A DNA stretch of 64,000 nucleotides from Achromobacter xylosoxidans A8 (GTDB lineage Bacteria; Pseudomonadota; Gammaproteobacteria; Burkholderiales; Burkholderiaceae_B). Both the position numbers and the translations under genes were made by a program. The stretch lies in NCBI RefSeq assembly GCF_000165835.1, contig NC_014640.1:2852001-2916000 (forward strand), given 5' to 3'. Below the pieces are notes generated by a model, which saw only the letters and a list, made by a program, of their open reading frames with translations, did not search any database and was not told the DNA's origin. Shown piece after piece: positions 56,108 to 64,000 of this stretch (within the stretch, counting starts at the first letter, position 1; every line of letters begins with the position of its first letter).

Positions 56108-58174
56108 TCAGGCGGGCGTCATGCCGCTGTGGCGCAGCAGGGCGTCGATGCGCGGGGCGCGTCCGCGGAAGGCGGCAAAGGATTCAGCCGCCGGGCGCGA
56201 GCCGCCCACGGCCAGCACCTCGCGGCGGAAGCGCGCGCCGGTTTCGGGATCCAGCGTACCCAGGGCGTTGCCAGCCTGGCGCGCCGCCGCTTCCTCGAAG
56301 GCTTCGTAGGCGTCGGCCGACAGCACCTCCGCCCATTTGTAGCTGTAGTAGCCCGCGCCGTAACCGCCCGCGAACAGGTGCGAGAAGGCATGCGGCAGGC
56401 GGTGCCAGGCTGGCGGGAACAGCACGGCCACTTCCTGGCGCACTTCCTGCAGCAGGGCCAGCACTTCGGCAATCGAGGCGCCCTGGGCGCGGTCGTGCAT
56501 CAGCATGTCGAACAGCGCGAACTCGATCTGGCGCACGGTCTGCATGCCGCTCTGGTAGTTGCGGGCGGCGACCAGGCGGTCGTAGAGCGCGCGCGGCAGG
56601 GGCTCGCCCGTGTCGACGTGGGCGGACAGCTTCTGCACCACTGCCCATTCCCAGCAGAAGTTCTCCATGAACTGCGAGGGCAGTTCGATGGCGTCCCATT
56701 CCACGCTGGCGAAGGCCGCCGCGCCGGGTTCGTCCACTTCGGACAGCAGGGCGTGCAGCGCATGGCCGGTTTCATGGAACAGCGTGATGACGTCGTCGTG
56801 CGTCAGGACGGCGGCCTTGTCGCCGTTGGGGCGCGAGAAATTGCAGGTCAGGTAGGCGATGGGCGTCTGCACCTTGCCAGCCACGACGCGGCGCGTGCGT
56901 TCGCTGTCGACCCAGGCGCCGCTCTGCTTGCCGGCGCGGGCGTACAGGTCCAGGTACAGATAGCCGATGAGTCCGCCCTTGGGGTTTTCCACGCGCACAC
57001 CGCGCACGTCGCCGTGCCAGGACGACACCGGCGTTTCCGCCAGGCGCACGTCGAACAAGGTTTCGATGACCTCGAACAGGCCGGACAGTACGCGCGGTTC
57101 GGTGAAGTATTGCTTCACCTCGTCTTCGGAATAGGCGTAGCGCGATTCGCGCAGGCGCTCGGAGGCGTAGGCCACATCCCAGGGCTGCAGGTCGTCCAGG
57201 CCCAGTTCGCCGGTGGCGTAGGCCTTCAGTTCCGCCAGGTCGCGCTGGGCGTAAGGCTTGGCGCGCGCGGCCAGGTCGCGCAGGAATACGGTGACTTCCT
57301 GGGCATCGCGGGCCATGCGGGTCTGCAGGCGCAGCGCGGCGAAGGTGCCCAGGCCGAGCAGGCCGGCTTCTTCGGCGCGCAGGGCCAGCAGTTCCTCGAT
57401 CAGGGGCGAATTGTCGAACTTGCCGTCGCCGTGTTCCGACGCCACGGTGCCGTAGCCGCGGTACAGCGCCTCGCGCAGTGTGCGGTCCTGGGCGTACTGC
57501 ATGACGGGCAGGTAGCACGGCATCTTCAACGTGAGCTTCCAGCCCGGCTTGCCGTCTTCCTCGGCGGCGGCGCGGGCGGCGGCCCGCACGTCGGCCGGGA
57601 TGCCGGCCAGGCGGGCTTCATCGTCGACCAGCAGCGACCAGGCGTCGATCGAGTCCAGCACGTTTTCGGAGAACTTCTGTGAAGCCTGGGCCTCGCGGTC
57701 GGAAATGGCGGCGTAGCGTTCGCGGTCGGCGCCTTGCAGTTCCACGCCGCTCAGGCGGAAGTCGCGCAGGGCCATTTCCACGATGCGGCGGCGCACCGGC
57801 GTCCACGACGCGAAATCGGGGGCGGCGGCCAGGCGCTGGTACTGCTTGTACAGGCCTTCGTGCAGGCCGACCCAGGTCGAGAATTCGGTCACCAGGGGCA
57901 GGGCGGCGTTATAGGCTTCGCGCAATTCCGGCGTGTTGACCACGGCATTCAGGTGGCCGGCCACCGACCAGGCGCGCCACAGGCGTTCCGAGGCGGTATC
58001 CAGCGGTTCCACCACGGCGTCCCAGGTAGGCGCCAGCGCGGGGTCGGCGGCGCGGTCCACGGCCTGGCGGGCGATGCCCAGCAGTTCCTCGACCGCGGGC
58101 ACGATGTGTCCGGGCTTGACGGCCGCATAGTCGACGAGGTCGGAAACAGGGGCGAGCAGGGGGTTCTGGGACAT
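56108..58174 (-). CDS. prlC: Oligopeptidase A, M3 zinc metallopeptidase
   Basis: 688 aa from MSQNPLLAP at 58174; the frame runs on to 58267 but the family starts here. The zinc site HETGH (near residue 465, LFHETGHALHALLSEVDEPG) and the downstream Glu helix (ASVEWDAIELPSQFMENF) are intact, with the C-terminal SHLFAGGYGAGYYSYKWAEV. Cytoplasmic enzyme that degrades signal peptides and 8-18-residue peptides. Separate transcript from folD, which ends upstream at its own terminator. Confidence 0.95.
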   Translation of the reverse strand: MSQNPLLAPVSDLVDYAAVKPGHIVPAVEELLGIARQAVDRAADPALAPTWDAVVEPLDTASERLWRAWSVAGHLNAVVNTPELREAYNAALPLVTEFSTWVGLHEGLYKQYQRLAAAPDFASWTPVRRRIVEMALRDFRLSGVELQGADRERYAAISDREAQASQKFSENVLDSIDAWSLLVDDEARLAGIPADVRAAARAAAEEDGKPGWKLTLKMPCYLPVMQYAQDRTLREALYRGYGTVASEHGDGKFDNSPLIEELLALRAEEAGLLGLGTFAALRLQTRMARDAQEVTVFLRDLAARAKPYAQRDLAELKAYATGELGLDDLQPWDVAYASERLRESRYAYSEDEVKQYFTEPRVLSGLFEVIETLFDVRLAETPVSSWHGDVRGVRVENPKGGLIGYLYLDLYARAGKQSGAWVDSERTRRVVAGKVQTPIAYLTCNFSRPNGDKAAVLTHDDVITLFHETGHALHALLSEVDEPGAAAFASVEWDAIELPSQFMENFCWEWAVVQKLSAHVDTGEPLPRALYDRLVAARNYQSGMQTVRQIEFALFDMLMHDRAQGASIAEVLALLQEVRQEVAVLFPPAWHRLPHAFSHLFAGGYGAGYYSYKWAEVLSADAYEAFEEAAARQAGNALGTLDPETGARFRREVLAVGGSRPAAESFAAFRGRAPRIDALLRHSGMTPA

Positions 58175-58265
58175 GGCGGTAGCGGCAGGAATGAGTACAG
58201 GAATCAGATAAGGGCGATTCCGGGGAATGCAAGCGGGAGGGGTGTGGCCAGGGCGGCGCAGGTGC

Positions 58266-58307
58266 AAAAAACGTCGCTGCCTGGCGCGCCTGACCGATCA
58301 GGCAGCG
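58266..58307 (-). terminator. Intrinsic terminator of the HK-RR-folD operon
   Basis: CGCTGCCTG (58307-58299) pairs with CAGGCAGCG (58283-58275) on the minus strand, followed by a T-rich run complementary to AAAAAA at 58266-58271. Lies 40 bp past the folD stop. Confidence 0.75.
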
Positions 58308-58346
58308 CCGCGGAACCTGATTCCCCGGCGCTGCGTCCATCCTGGT

Positions 58347-59198
58347 TCAGCCGGCGGCGCGTTCCGCGGCTTCGATGGTGTTGACCAGCAGCATGGCGAT
58401 GGTCATGGGACCCACGCCGCCGGGGACGGGCGTGATCGCGCCGGCCACTTCCTTGGCCGAGGCGAAGTCCACGTCGCCGCACAGCTTGCCGTCGGCACCG
58501 CGGTTGATGCCCACGTCGATAACGACGGCGCCAGGCTTGATCATCGAGCCATCGATCATGCCGGGCTTGCCGGTGGCGACCACCAGCACGTCGGCGCGGC
58601 GGGTCTGGGCCGCCAGGTCGCGCGTCTTGGAATTGCAAATGGTGATGGTGGCGCCGGCTTGCAGCAGCAGCATCGCCATGGGTTTGCCGACGATATTGCT
58701 GGCGCCCACGATCACGGCTTCGGCGCCGCGCAGCGTCACGCCTTCCGATTCCAGCATCTTCATCACGCCATAGGGCGTGCAGGGGCGGAACAGGGGCTGG
58801 CCGGTCATGAGCAGGCCGGCGTTGCTGATGTGGAAACCGTCCACGTCCTTCTCGGCCGCGATGGCCTCGATGACCTTGTGCGAGTCCATGTGCTTGGGCA
58901 GCGGCAGCTGCACCAGGATGCCGTGGATGGTCGGGTCCTGGTTCAGGATGGCGATGCGGGCCAGCAGTTCGGCCTCGGTCATGTCCGCGGGGTACTGTTC
59001 CTTGACGGAATGCAGGCCGGCCTTTTCGCAGGCGGCGACCTTGTTGCGGACGTACACCTGGGAGGCGGGGTCTTCACCCACCAGCACCACGGCCAAGCCG
59101 GGGCGGGTGCCCTTGGCGGCCAGGGCCGCAACGCGTTGGGCCGCTTCTTCGCGAATGCACGCCGACAGGGCCGCGCCGTCGATAATCCTTGCCGTCAT
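58347..59198 (-). CDS. folD: Bifunctional methylenetetrahydrofolate dehydrogenase/cyclohydrolase
   Basis: 283 aa. Catalytic Lys53 in [50 protein letters not shown], and the NADP site [19 protein letters not shown]-terminal [19 protein letters not shown]. It interconverts 5,10-methylene-, 5,10-methenyl- and 10-formyl-THF. Its start overlaps the response-regulator stop by 4 bp, so it is translated from the same mRNA as the two-component system. Confidence 0.97.
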   Translation of the reverse strand: MTARIIDGAALSACIREEAAQRVAALAAKGTRPGLAVVLVGEDPASQVYVRNKVAACEKAGLHSVKEQYPADMTEAELLARIAILNQDPTIHGILVQLPLPKHMDSHKVIEAIAAEKDVDGFHISNAGLLMTGQPLFRPCTPYGVMKMLESEGVTLRGAEAVIVGASNIVGKPMAMLLLQAGATITICNSKTRDLAAQTRRADVLVVATGKPGMIDGSMIKPGAVVIDVGINRGADGKLCGDVDFASAKEVAGAITPVPGGVGPMTIAMLLVNTIEAAERAAG

Positions 59199-59821
59199 GC
59201 CGTCGCCTCGGGTTTGGCCAAGGCCACTTTCATCAAATCAGCTACGGTGGTCACTTCAAGTTTTTCCATGATGTTGGCGCGGTGCGCCTCTACGGTCTTG
59301 ATGCTGATGCCCAGGTCGTCGGCGATCTGCTTGTTCAAGCGGCCCGCGACGATGCGCTCCAGCACCTGCTGCTCGCGCGCGGTCAGGCGCGCCAGCATGG
59401 CTTCGTGGTCTTTCTGGGCCTGGTGCTTGCTCACGCGCTGCGTGGCCTGCTCCAGCATGCGCGCCACGATCTCGCGCAAATCGGATTCATTGAACGGCTT
59501 TTCCAGGAAGTCGACCGCGCCTTTCTTCATGGTGGACACAGCCATCGGTACGTCGCCGTGGCCGGTGATGAACACGATGGGCAGCGGGGCATTGCGGGCG
59601 AGCAGCTGTTCCTGCAGTTCCAGGCCGCTCATGCCGGGCATGCGCACGTCGGCGATCAGCACGCCGATCTGGCTGGCGTCATAGTCTTCAAGGAAGGATT
59701 CGCCGCTGGCGTAGGCGCGAACGCGATAGCCATTGGCCTCCAATAGCCAGCGCAGCGAATCGCGGACCGCTTCGTCGTCGTCAACAATGAAAACCGTGCT
59801 CGACAGGTGGGGCGTGTTCAT
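59195..59821 (-). CDS. FixJ/TtrR-type response regulator
   Basis: 208 aa from the ATG at 59821. The receiver domain has the acidic pair Asp14-Asp15 ([12 protein letters not shown]), phosphoacceptor Asp58 ([13 protein letters not shown]), conserved Thr ([12 protein letters not shown]) and Lys (DFLEKPFNE). The C-terminal LuxR HTH reads [20 protein letters not shown] and [21 protein letters not shown] overlap with the kinase gene. DNA targets unknown; the divergent aceE promoter and its own operon are candidates. Confidence 0.93.
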   Translation of the reverse strand: MNTPHLSSTVFIVDDDEAVRDSLRWLLEANGYRVRAYASGESFLEDYDASQIGVLIADVRMPGMSGLELQEQLLARNAPLPIVFITGHGDVPMAVSTMKKGAVDFLEKPFNESDLREIVARMLEQATQRVSKHQAQKDHEAMLARLTAREQQVLERIVAGRLNKQIADDLGISIKTVEAHRANIMEKLEVTTVADLMKVALAKPEATA

Positions 59822-61572
59822 GCGTGCAACTCCTCGGACTGATCGTTCTGGGCCTGCGACTGGGGTGCAGCGCAGGGCAGGGTAAAGCGGAAAATGGTGC
59901 CGCCGGCGGGATTGGGATCCGCCCACAGGCGACCATGGTGCGATTCAATAATGGTACGGCAGATATTCAGCCCCATGCCCAGGCCCTGGGTCTTGGTGCT
60001 GAAGAAGGGTTCGAACAGGCGCTCGGGTTCGGCCAGGCCGTGGCCGCGGTCGACCACCGCGACCTCGATGTGCTGTTCATGCAGGATCACGGCGACCTTG
60101 AGCTCGTCGGATTCACTCTTTTCCATGGCCTCCAGCCCGTTCTTCAGCAGGTTCAGCAACACCTGCTCGATCAGGATGGGATCGGCCAGCACGTCCGGCG
60201 CGTTCGACGGCACGAAGCGGTCGATGCGGATGCGGCGCTTGCGGGCGTCGATCTCGGCGAAGCCGATGGCGTTGTCGACAATCCGGCTGATCGCGACGCG
60301 CTGGCGGCGGGGCTCGCTGCGCTTCACGAACTCGCGGATGCGGCTGATGATCTTGCCCGCGCGTTCGGCCTGCGAGGCAGCCTTTTCCAGGGCCGGCAGC
60401 AGCATGTTGGGGCTGGTGTGGCCGGCCTTGACCAGGGCGACGGCGCCCATGCTGTAGTTGGCGATGGCGGTCAGCGGCTGGTTCAGTTCGTGCGCCAGCG
60501 ACGAGGCCATTTCGCCCATGGTGGTCAGGCGGCTGGTGAGCTGGATCTTCTCCTGCTGCACGCGCGAGGCCTCTTCATGGACGCGGCGTTCAGTGATGTC
60601 GCGCGCCACCTGCATGCGCACGCGGCGGCCGTCGGTCCAGGCCAGCATGCGATGGTGCACTTCGAACCAGCGCTGCACCGAGGGCGCGAAGACTTCCACG
60701 GATTCGTCGGTGAAGCGGCCGCGGCGTCCGGCCAGCAGCTCGTCGTGGCCGCCGGTCTGGGCGCCGAACACGCGGCGGTAGGTGCGGTTGGCGAACAGCA
60801 GTTCCAGGCCGTCGTGGGTGTCGGCGGTGACCGAAATCGCGTCATCCAGGCCTTCCAGCACCGTCATGAAACGCTCGTGCGCGGCCGTCAGGGCCTCGCG
60901 GATGCGCTTGGGTTCGGTAATGTCGGTCATGGAGGTCATCCAGCCGATCTGGTTGCCATTGGGGTCCAGCAGGGGCGACACGTACATGCGCGCCGTGAAG
61001 CGCGACCCGTCGCGGCGCTGCGCCTCGACTTCGAGGCCGCTGCTGGGGGTCTTGCCGGACATCAGCACGTCCAGGGTGTGCTGGTGCTGCTCGTGGCGAC
61101 CCGGCACCCAATAAGGGAAGGGCGGGCTGCGGCCGATCAGGTCAGCCTCGTTCCAGCCGATCATGCGGCAGAACGCCGGATTCACATAGGCGATGCGGCC
61201 CTCCATGTCGAGCACGCGCATGCCGGTGGACATGGAGTTCTCCATGGCGCGGCGGAATCCGGTTTCGGCGATCAGGGCGGCCTCGGCCGCCGAACGGAAG
61301 CGCGTATAGCGCCACAGCATCAGCAGGCTGATGACGATCACACAGGACAGGGCCAGCACCACCCAGATCAGGCGCTGCTGGCGCATTTCCTGGTCGATGG
61401 TGACAAACATGACGCTGTCGTCATGGATGCGCTGCAGCCAGAAAAACACCGCCATCACACAGATATAGAGGATCAGCACCATTGCTGGCGTGACCCAGTA
61501 CACCCCGCGTCGGCGAGTGCGGGCGTGATCGTGGAACGGCGTAGGAATATTGGACTTGGGCGCGCTGGACAT
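59818..61572 (-). CDS. PAS-domain sensor histidine kinase, FixL/TtrS-like
   Basis: 584 aa from MSSAPKSN at 61572. Two membrane helices (~30-50 and ~80-100) flank a short periplasmic loop of about 25 residues. Two PAS domains follow (~115-240, with GRIAYVNPAFCRMIGWNEAD; ~245-365), then HisKA with the phosphoacceptor in SSLAHELNQPLTAIANYSMG and an HATPase with NLLKNGLEAME, VDRGHGLAEPERLFEPFFST and GLGMGLNICRTIIESHHGRL. Such a small periplasmic loop means the signal is probably sensed by the cytoplasmic PAS domains. No heme-binding His is evident by eye. Confidence 0.92.
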   Translation of the reverse strand: MSSAPKSNIPTPFHDHARTRRRGVYWVTPAMVLILYICVMAVFFWLQRIHDDSVMFVTIDQEMRQQRLIWVVLALSCVIVISLLMLWRYTRFRSAAEAALIAETGFRRAMENSMSTGMRVLDMEGRIAYVNPAFCRMIGWNEADLIGRSPPFPYWVPGRHEQHQHTLDVLMSGKTPSSGLEVEAQRRDGSRFTARMYVSPLLDPNGNQIGWMTSMTDITEPKRIREALTAAHERFMTVLEGLDDAISVTADTHDGLELLFANRTYRRVFGAQTGGHDELLAGRRGRFTDESVEVFAPSVQRWFEVHHRMLAWTDGRRVRMQVARDITERRVHEEASRVQQEKIQLTSRLTTMGEMASSLAHELNQPLTAIANYSMGAVALVKAGHTSPNMLLPALEKAASQAERAGKIISRIREFVKRSEPRRQRVAISRIVDNAIGFAEIDARKRRIRIDRFVPSNAPDVLADPILIEQVLLNLLKNGLEAMEKSESDELKVAVILHEQHIEVAVVDRGHGLAEPERLFEPFFSTKTQGLGMGLNICRTIIESHHGRLWADPNPAGGTIFRFTLPCAAPQSQAQNDQSEELHA

Positions 61573-61738
61573 GGAATTCGGGCCGGATAGACCGCGCATT
61601 TTAGTGCGTGTTGGCAGGGATTTGCCGGGATTCGACTCGTCCTTTTGGAGTACCTGCGTAAAAGTATGACGCCAAACCGTTCAGCTGGCTTTAAATTTTC
61701 CGCATTATGAAATGCCGTACCGCAACATGAAATTTTTC

Positions 61739-61768
61739 TTGCGACCGGTTAACCTTCTTTCTTAGAAT
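61739..61768 (+). promoter_or_regulatory. Predicted aceE promoter
   Basis: TTGCGA (61739-61744), 18-bp spacer, TAGAAT (61763-61768). Start expected near 61775, giving a leader of about 150 nt. Confidence 0.5.
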
Positions 61769-61823
61769 GCCCGCTGATAGGGAACCGACCCAGTAGCAGG
61801 TCTCTAGAACACCCCGACCCATG

Positions 61824-61864
61824 CCTTGCATGGTAGCCCGGATGATCCCGGCTACCATGCAAGG
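61824..61864. repeat. 15-bp perfect inverted repeat in aceE leader
   Basis: CCTTGCATGGTAGCC (61824-61838) is exactly complementary to GGCTACCATGCAAGG (61850-61864), with an 11-nt centre that can extend the stem by two GC pairs. No T-tract follows on either strand, so it is not a standard terminator. Located about 59 bp before the aceE ATG and inside its predicted transcript. Confidence 0.85.
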
Positions 61865-61922
61865 TCCGCGAGTAGATAAATAAGCGGGTGCGGTCACGAA
61901 CAAACCCAATAGGAGACACACG

Positions 61923-64000
61923 ATGTCCTCTTTCGCCCAGGCTGGCGCCGTGCAGGCTGCCAACGACGAAGACACCCTTGAAACCCAGGAGTGGCTCGAA
62001 GCCCTGGCGGCAGTCCTTGATCGTGAAGGACCGCAGCGCGCCCACTATCTGCTCGAACGCCTGATCGACGAAGCGCGCCGTTCCGGCGCGCATATCCCGT
62101 TCTCGCCCAACACCGCCTACGTCAACACGATTCCTCCCGGCCTGGAGCCGGCCCACCCGGGCAACCTGGAACTGGAATCGCGCATCCGCTCGTACGTGCG
62201 CTGGAACGCCATGGCCATGGTGGTCAAGGCCAACAAGCACAACCCGCCGGACGGCGGCGACCTGGGCGGCCACATCGCCTCCTTCGCCTCCCTGGCCACC
62301 ATGATCGGCTGCGGCCAGAACCATTTCTGGCACGCCGAAGACGAAAACCACGGCGGCGACCTGGTGTACTTCCAGGGCCACACCTCGCCCGGCATGTACG
62401 GCCGCGCCTACCTCGAAGGCCGCCTGACCGAAGACCAGCTGAACCACTTCCGCCAGGAAGTGGACGGCAAGGGCCTGTCCTCGTACCCGCATCCGAAGCT
62501 GATGCCGGACTTCTGGCAGTTCCCGACCGTATCGATGGGCCTGGGCCCGCTGATGGCCATCTACCAGGCCCGTTTCCTGAAGTACCTGCACGCCCGCGGC
62601 ATCGCCGACACCAGCAATCGCAAGGTCTGGGTGTTCTGCGGCGACGGTGAAATGGACGAGCCCGAATCGCTGGGCGCCATCGCCCTGGCCGCGCGCGAAA
62701 AACTGGACAACCTGATTTTCGTCATCAACTGCAACCTGCAGCGCCTGGACGGTCCGGTGCGCGGCAACGGCAAGATCATCCAGGAGCTCGAAGGCGACTT
62801 CCGCGGCTCGGGCTGGAACGTGATCAAGCTGATCTGGGGCGGCTACTGGGATCCGCTGCTGGCGCACGACAAGGAAGGCATCCTGCGCCAGATCATGGAA
62901 GACACGGTCGACGGCGAGTACCAGGCGTACAAGGCCAACGACGGCAAGTTCGTGCGCGAACACTTCTTCGGCAAGCACCCCAAGCTGCTGGAAGCCGTGT
63001 CGCGCATGAGCGACGAAGACATCTGGCGCCTGAACCGCGGCGGCCATGACCCCCACAAGGTGTACGCCGCGTTCAACGCCGCCGCCACCCACGAGGGCCA
63101 GCCCACCGTCATCCTGGCCAAGACCATCAAGGGCTACGGCATGGGCCACGTCGGCCAGGCCAAGAACCCGACCCACCAGCAGAAGAAGCTGGAGCTGGAC
63201 TCGATCCGCGAATTCCGCGACCGTTTCGGCATCCCGATCCCGGACGACAAGCTGGAAGACCTGCCGTACTTCAAGCCGGCCGAAGACTCGCCCGAAATGA
63301 AGTACCTGCACGAGCGCCGCGCCGCGCTGGGCGGCTACCTGCCGCGCCGCCGCGCCAAGGCCGACGAGCATCTCAAGGCCCCGGCGCTGGACGCCTTCAA
63401 GGCCGTGCTGGAGCCCACCGCCGAAGGCCGTGAAATCTCCACCACCCAGGCCTTCGTGCGCATCCTGAACCAGGTGCTGCGCGACAAGGAACTGGGTCCG
63501 CGCGTCGTGCCGATCCTGGCCGACGAATCGCGCACCTTCGGCATGGAAGGCCTGTTCCGCCAGATCGGCATCTACGCGCCAGAAGGCCAGAAGTACACCC
63601 CGGTCGACAAGGACCAGGTCATGTACTACAAGGAAGCGGCCGACGGCCAGCTCCTGCAGGAAGGCATCAACGAAGCGGGCGCGATGAGCTCCTGGATTGC
63701 GGCGGCCACGTCGTACTCCTCGAACAACCGCATCATGATCCCGTTCTTCATCTACTACTCGATGTTCGGGTTCCAGCGCATCGGCGACCTGGCCTGGGCG
63801 GCTGGCGACATGCAGGCGCGCGGCTTCCTGCTGGGCGGCACCGCCGGGCGTACCACGCTCAACGGCGAAGGCCTGCAGCACGAAGACGGCCACAGCCACA
63901 TCCTGGCGTCGACCATCCCGAACTGCGTCTCGTACGACCCGACCTTCGGCCATGAACTGGCCGTGATCATCCAGCATGGTTTGAAGCGCATGGTGGAAGA
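61923..64000 (+). CDS. aceE: Pyruvate dehydrogenase E1 component, homodimeric type (partial, 3' end beyond window)
   Basis: About 692 codons are visible of the usual ~890; the frame is open to the window edge. N-terminal ETQEWLEALAAVLDREGPQR and SPNTAYVNTIPPGLEPAHPG, the thiamine diphosphate motif GDGEMDEPESLGAIALA...NCN, and INEAGAMSSWIAAATSYSSN are all typical of AceE. E1 decarboxylates pyruvate and passes the acetyl group to the lipoyl domains of AceF. Start at 61923 with AGGAG 7 nt upstream. aceF and lpd are expected beyond the window. Confidence 0.97.
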   Translation, partial: MSSFAQAGAVQAANDEDTLETQEWLEALAAVLDREGPQRAHYLLERLIDEARRSGAHIPFSPNTAYVNTIPPGLEPAHPGNLELESRIRSYVRWNAMAMVVKANKHNPPDGGDLGGHIASFASLATMIGCGQNHFWHAEDENHGGDLVYFQGHTSPGMYGRAYLEGRLTEDQLNHFRQEVDGKGLSSYPHPKLMPDFWQFPTVSMGLGPLMAIYQARFLKYLHARGIADTSNRKVWVFCGDGEMDEPESLGAIALAAREKLDNLIFVINCNLQRLDGPVRGNGKIIQELEGDFRGSGWNVIKLIWGGYWDPLLAHDKEGILRQIMEDTVDGEYQAYKANDGKFVREHFFGKHPKLLEAVSRMSDEDIWRLNRGGHDPHKVYAAFNAAATHEGQPTVILAKTIKGYGMGHVGQAKNPTHQQKKLELDSIREFRDRFGIPIPDDKLEDLPYFKPAEDSPEMKYLHERRAALGGYLPRRRAKADEHLKAPALDAFKAVLEPTAEGREISTTQAFVRILNQVLRDKELGPRVVPILADESRTFGMEGLFRQIGIYAPEGQKYTPVDKDQVMYYKEAADGQLLQEGINEAGAMSSWIAAATSYSSNNRIMIPFFIYYSMFGFQRIGDLAWAAGDMQARGFLLGGTAGRTTLNGEGLQHEDGHSHILASTIPNCVSYDPTFGHELAVIIQHGLKRMVE

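Larger units (their letters stand above)
61573..61922. other. 350-bp divergent regulatory region between sensor kinase and aceE
   Basis: No gene of normal size is supported here. It holds AT-rich sequence (61690-61740), a predicted aceE promoter, a 41-bp perfect-armed inverted repeat and the aceE ribosome site (AGGAG at 61911-61915). A 20-codon ORF (61821-61883) overlaps the inverted repeat but lacks a convincing ribosome site. Confidence 0.7.

Noticed and set aside
61821..61883. Twenty-codon leader ORF overlapping the aceE inverted repeat
   Set aside because: No convincing ribosome site, and the coding sequence is explained by the inverted repeat itself; mentioned only as a possibility.
61749..63977. 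A 742-codon minus-strand open frame opposite aceE
   Set aside because: Antisense to the clear pyruvate dehydrogenase E1 gene, no recognisable domain.

Overview
The window is GC-rich, densely packed bacterial chromosome. Gene content (Liv-type ABC importers with many periplasmic binding proteins, many LysR regulators, ubiC, aceE, an RND efflux pump, HyuAB-type enzymes, T2SS genes) suggests a betaproteobacterium of the Alcaligenaceae, most likely Achromobacter or Bordetella. This assignment rests on recognising protein families, not on a search. I see no rRNA, tRNA, IS element, CRISPR array, prophage or attachment site.

Layout. 1-2744 (minus): type II secretion genes gspC-G-H-I-J-K, with gspK cut by the window edge. 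2944-9490 (plus): a phosphate/phospholipid block made of a Tat-type PhoX phosphatase lipoprotein, a phosphatase-fold lipoprotein with a LamG-like tail, a 60-aa lipoprotein and a Tat-dependent phospholipase C. 9494-17503: a LysR regulator divergent from a gamma-glutamyltransferase and family-5 peptide ABC importer operon. 17584-22533: LysE exporter, YaeQ, two unknown secreted proteins and a GAF-PAS-PAS-GGDEF cyclase.

22596-36295 is a tightly coupled 13-gene operon: GntR regulator, complete Liv-type importer, aconitase-like large and small subunits, HyuB and HyuA, an isochorismatase-fold protein lacking the catalytic Cys, a flavoprotein dehydrogenase and an isocitrate-lyase-superfamily lyase. 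Together they read as uptake, ring or amide opening, desaturation, hydration and C-C cleavage of an unknown acid. ubiC follows in the opposite direction.

37033-46122 is a second catabolic operon: a predicted promoter, a structured leader ending in an intrinsic terminator, a nitrilase-superfamily amidohydrolase, a Liv-type importer (with a permease-ATPase fusion), AmiC, AmiR and an M81 peptidase. The leader plus AmiC/AmiR strongly suggests ligand-controlled transcription antitermination.

46160-56054: RluF-type pseudouridine synthase; a LysR regulator divergent from a three-gene RND efflux pump; GlsB-type membrane protein; SCO1/SenC; a methyltransferase. 56108-61572 (minus): oligopeptidase A, FolD, and a FixL/FixJ-like two-component pair translationally coupled to folD. 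61923-64000: the 5' part of aceE behind a 350-bp leader region with a striking 15-bp inverted repeat.
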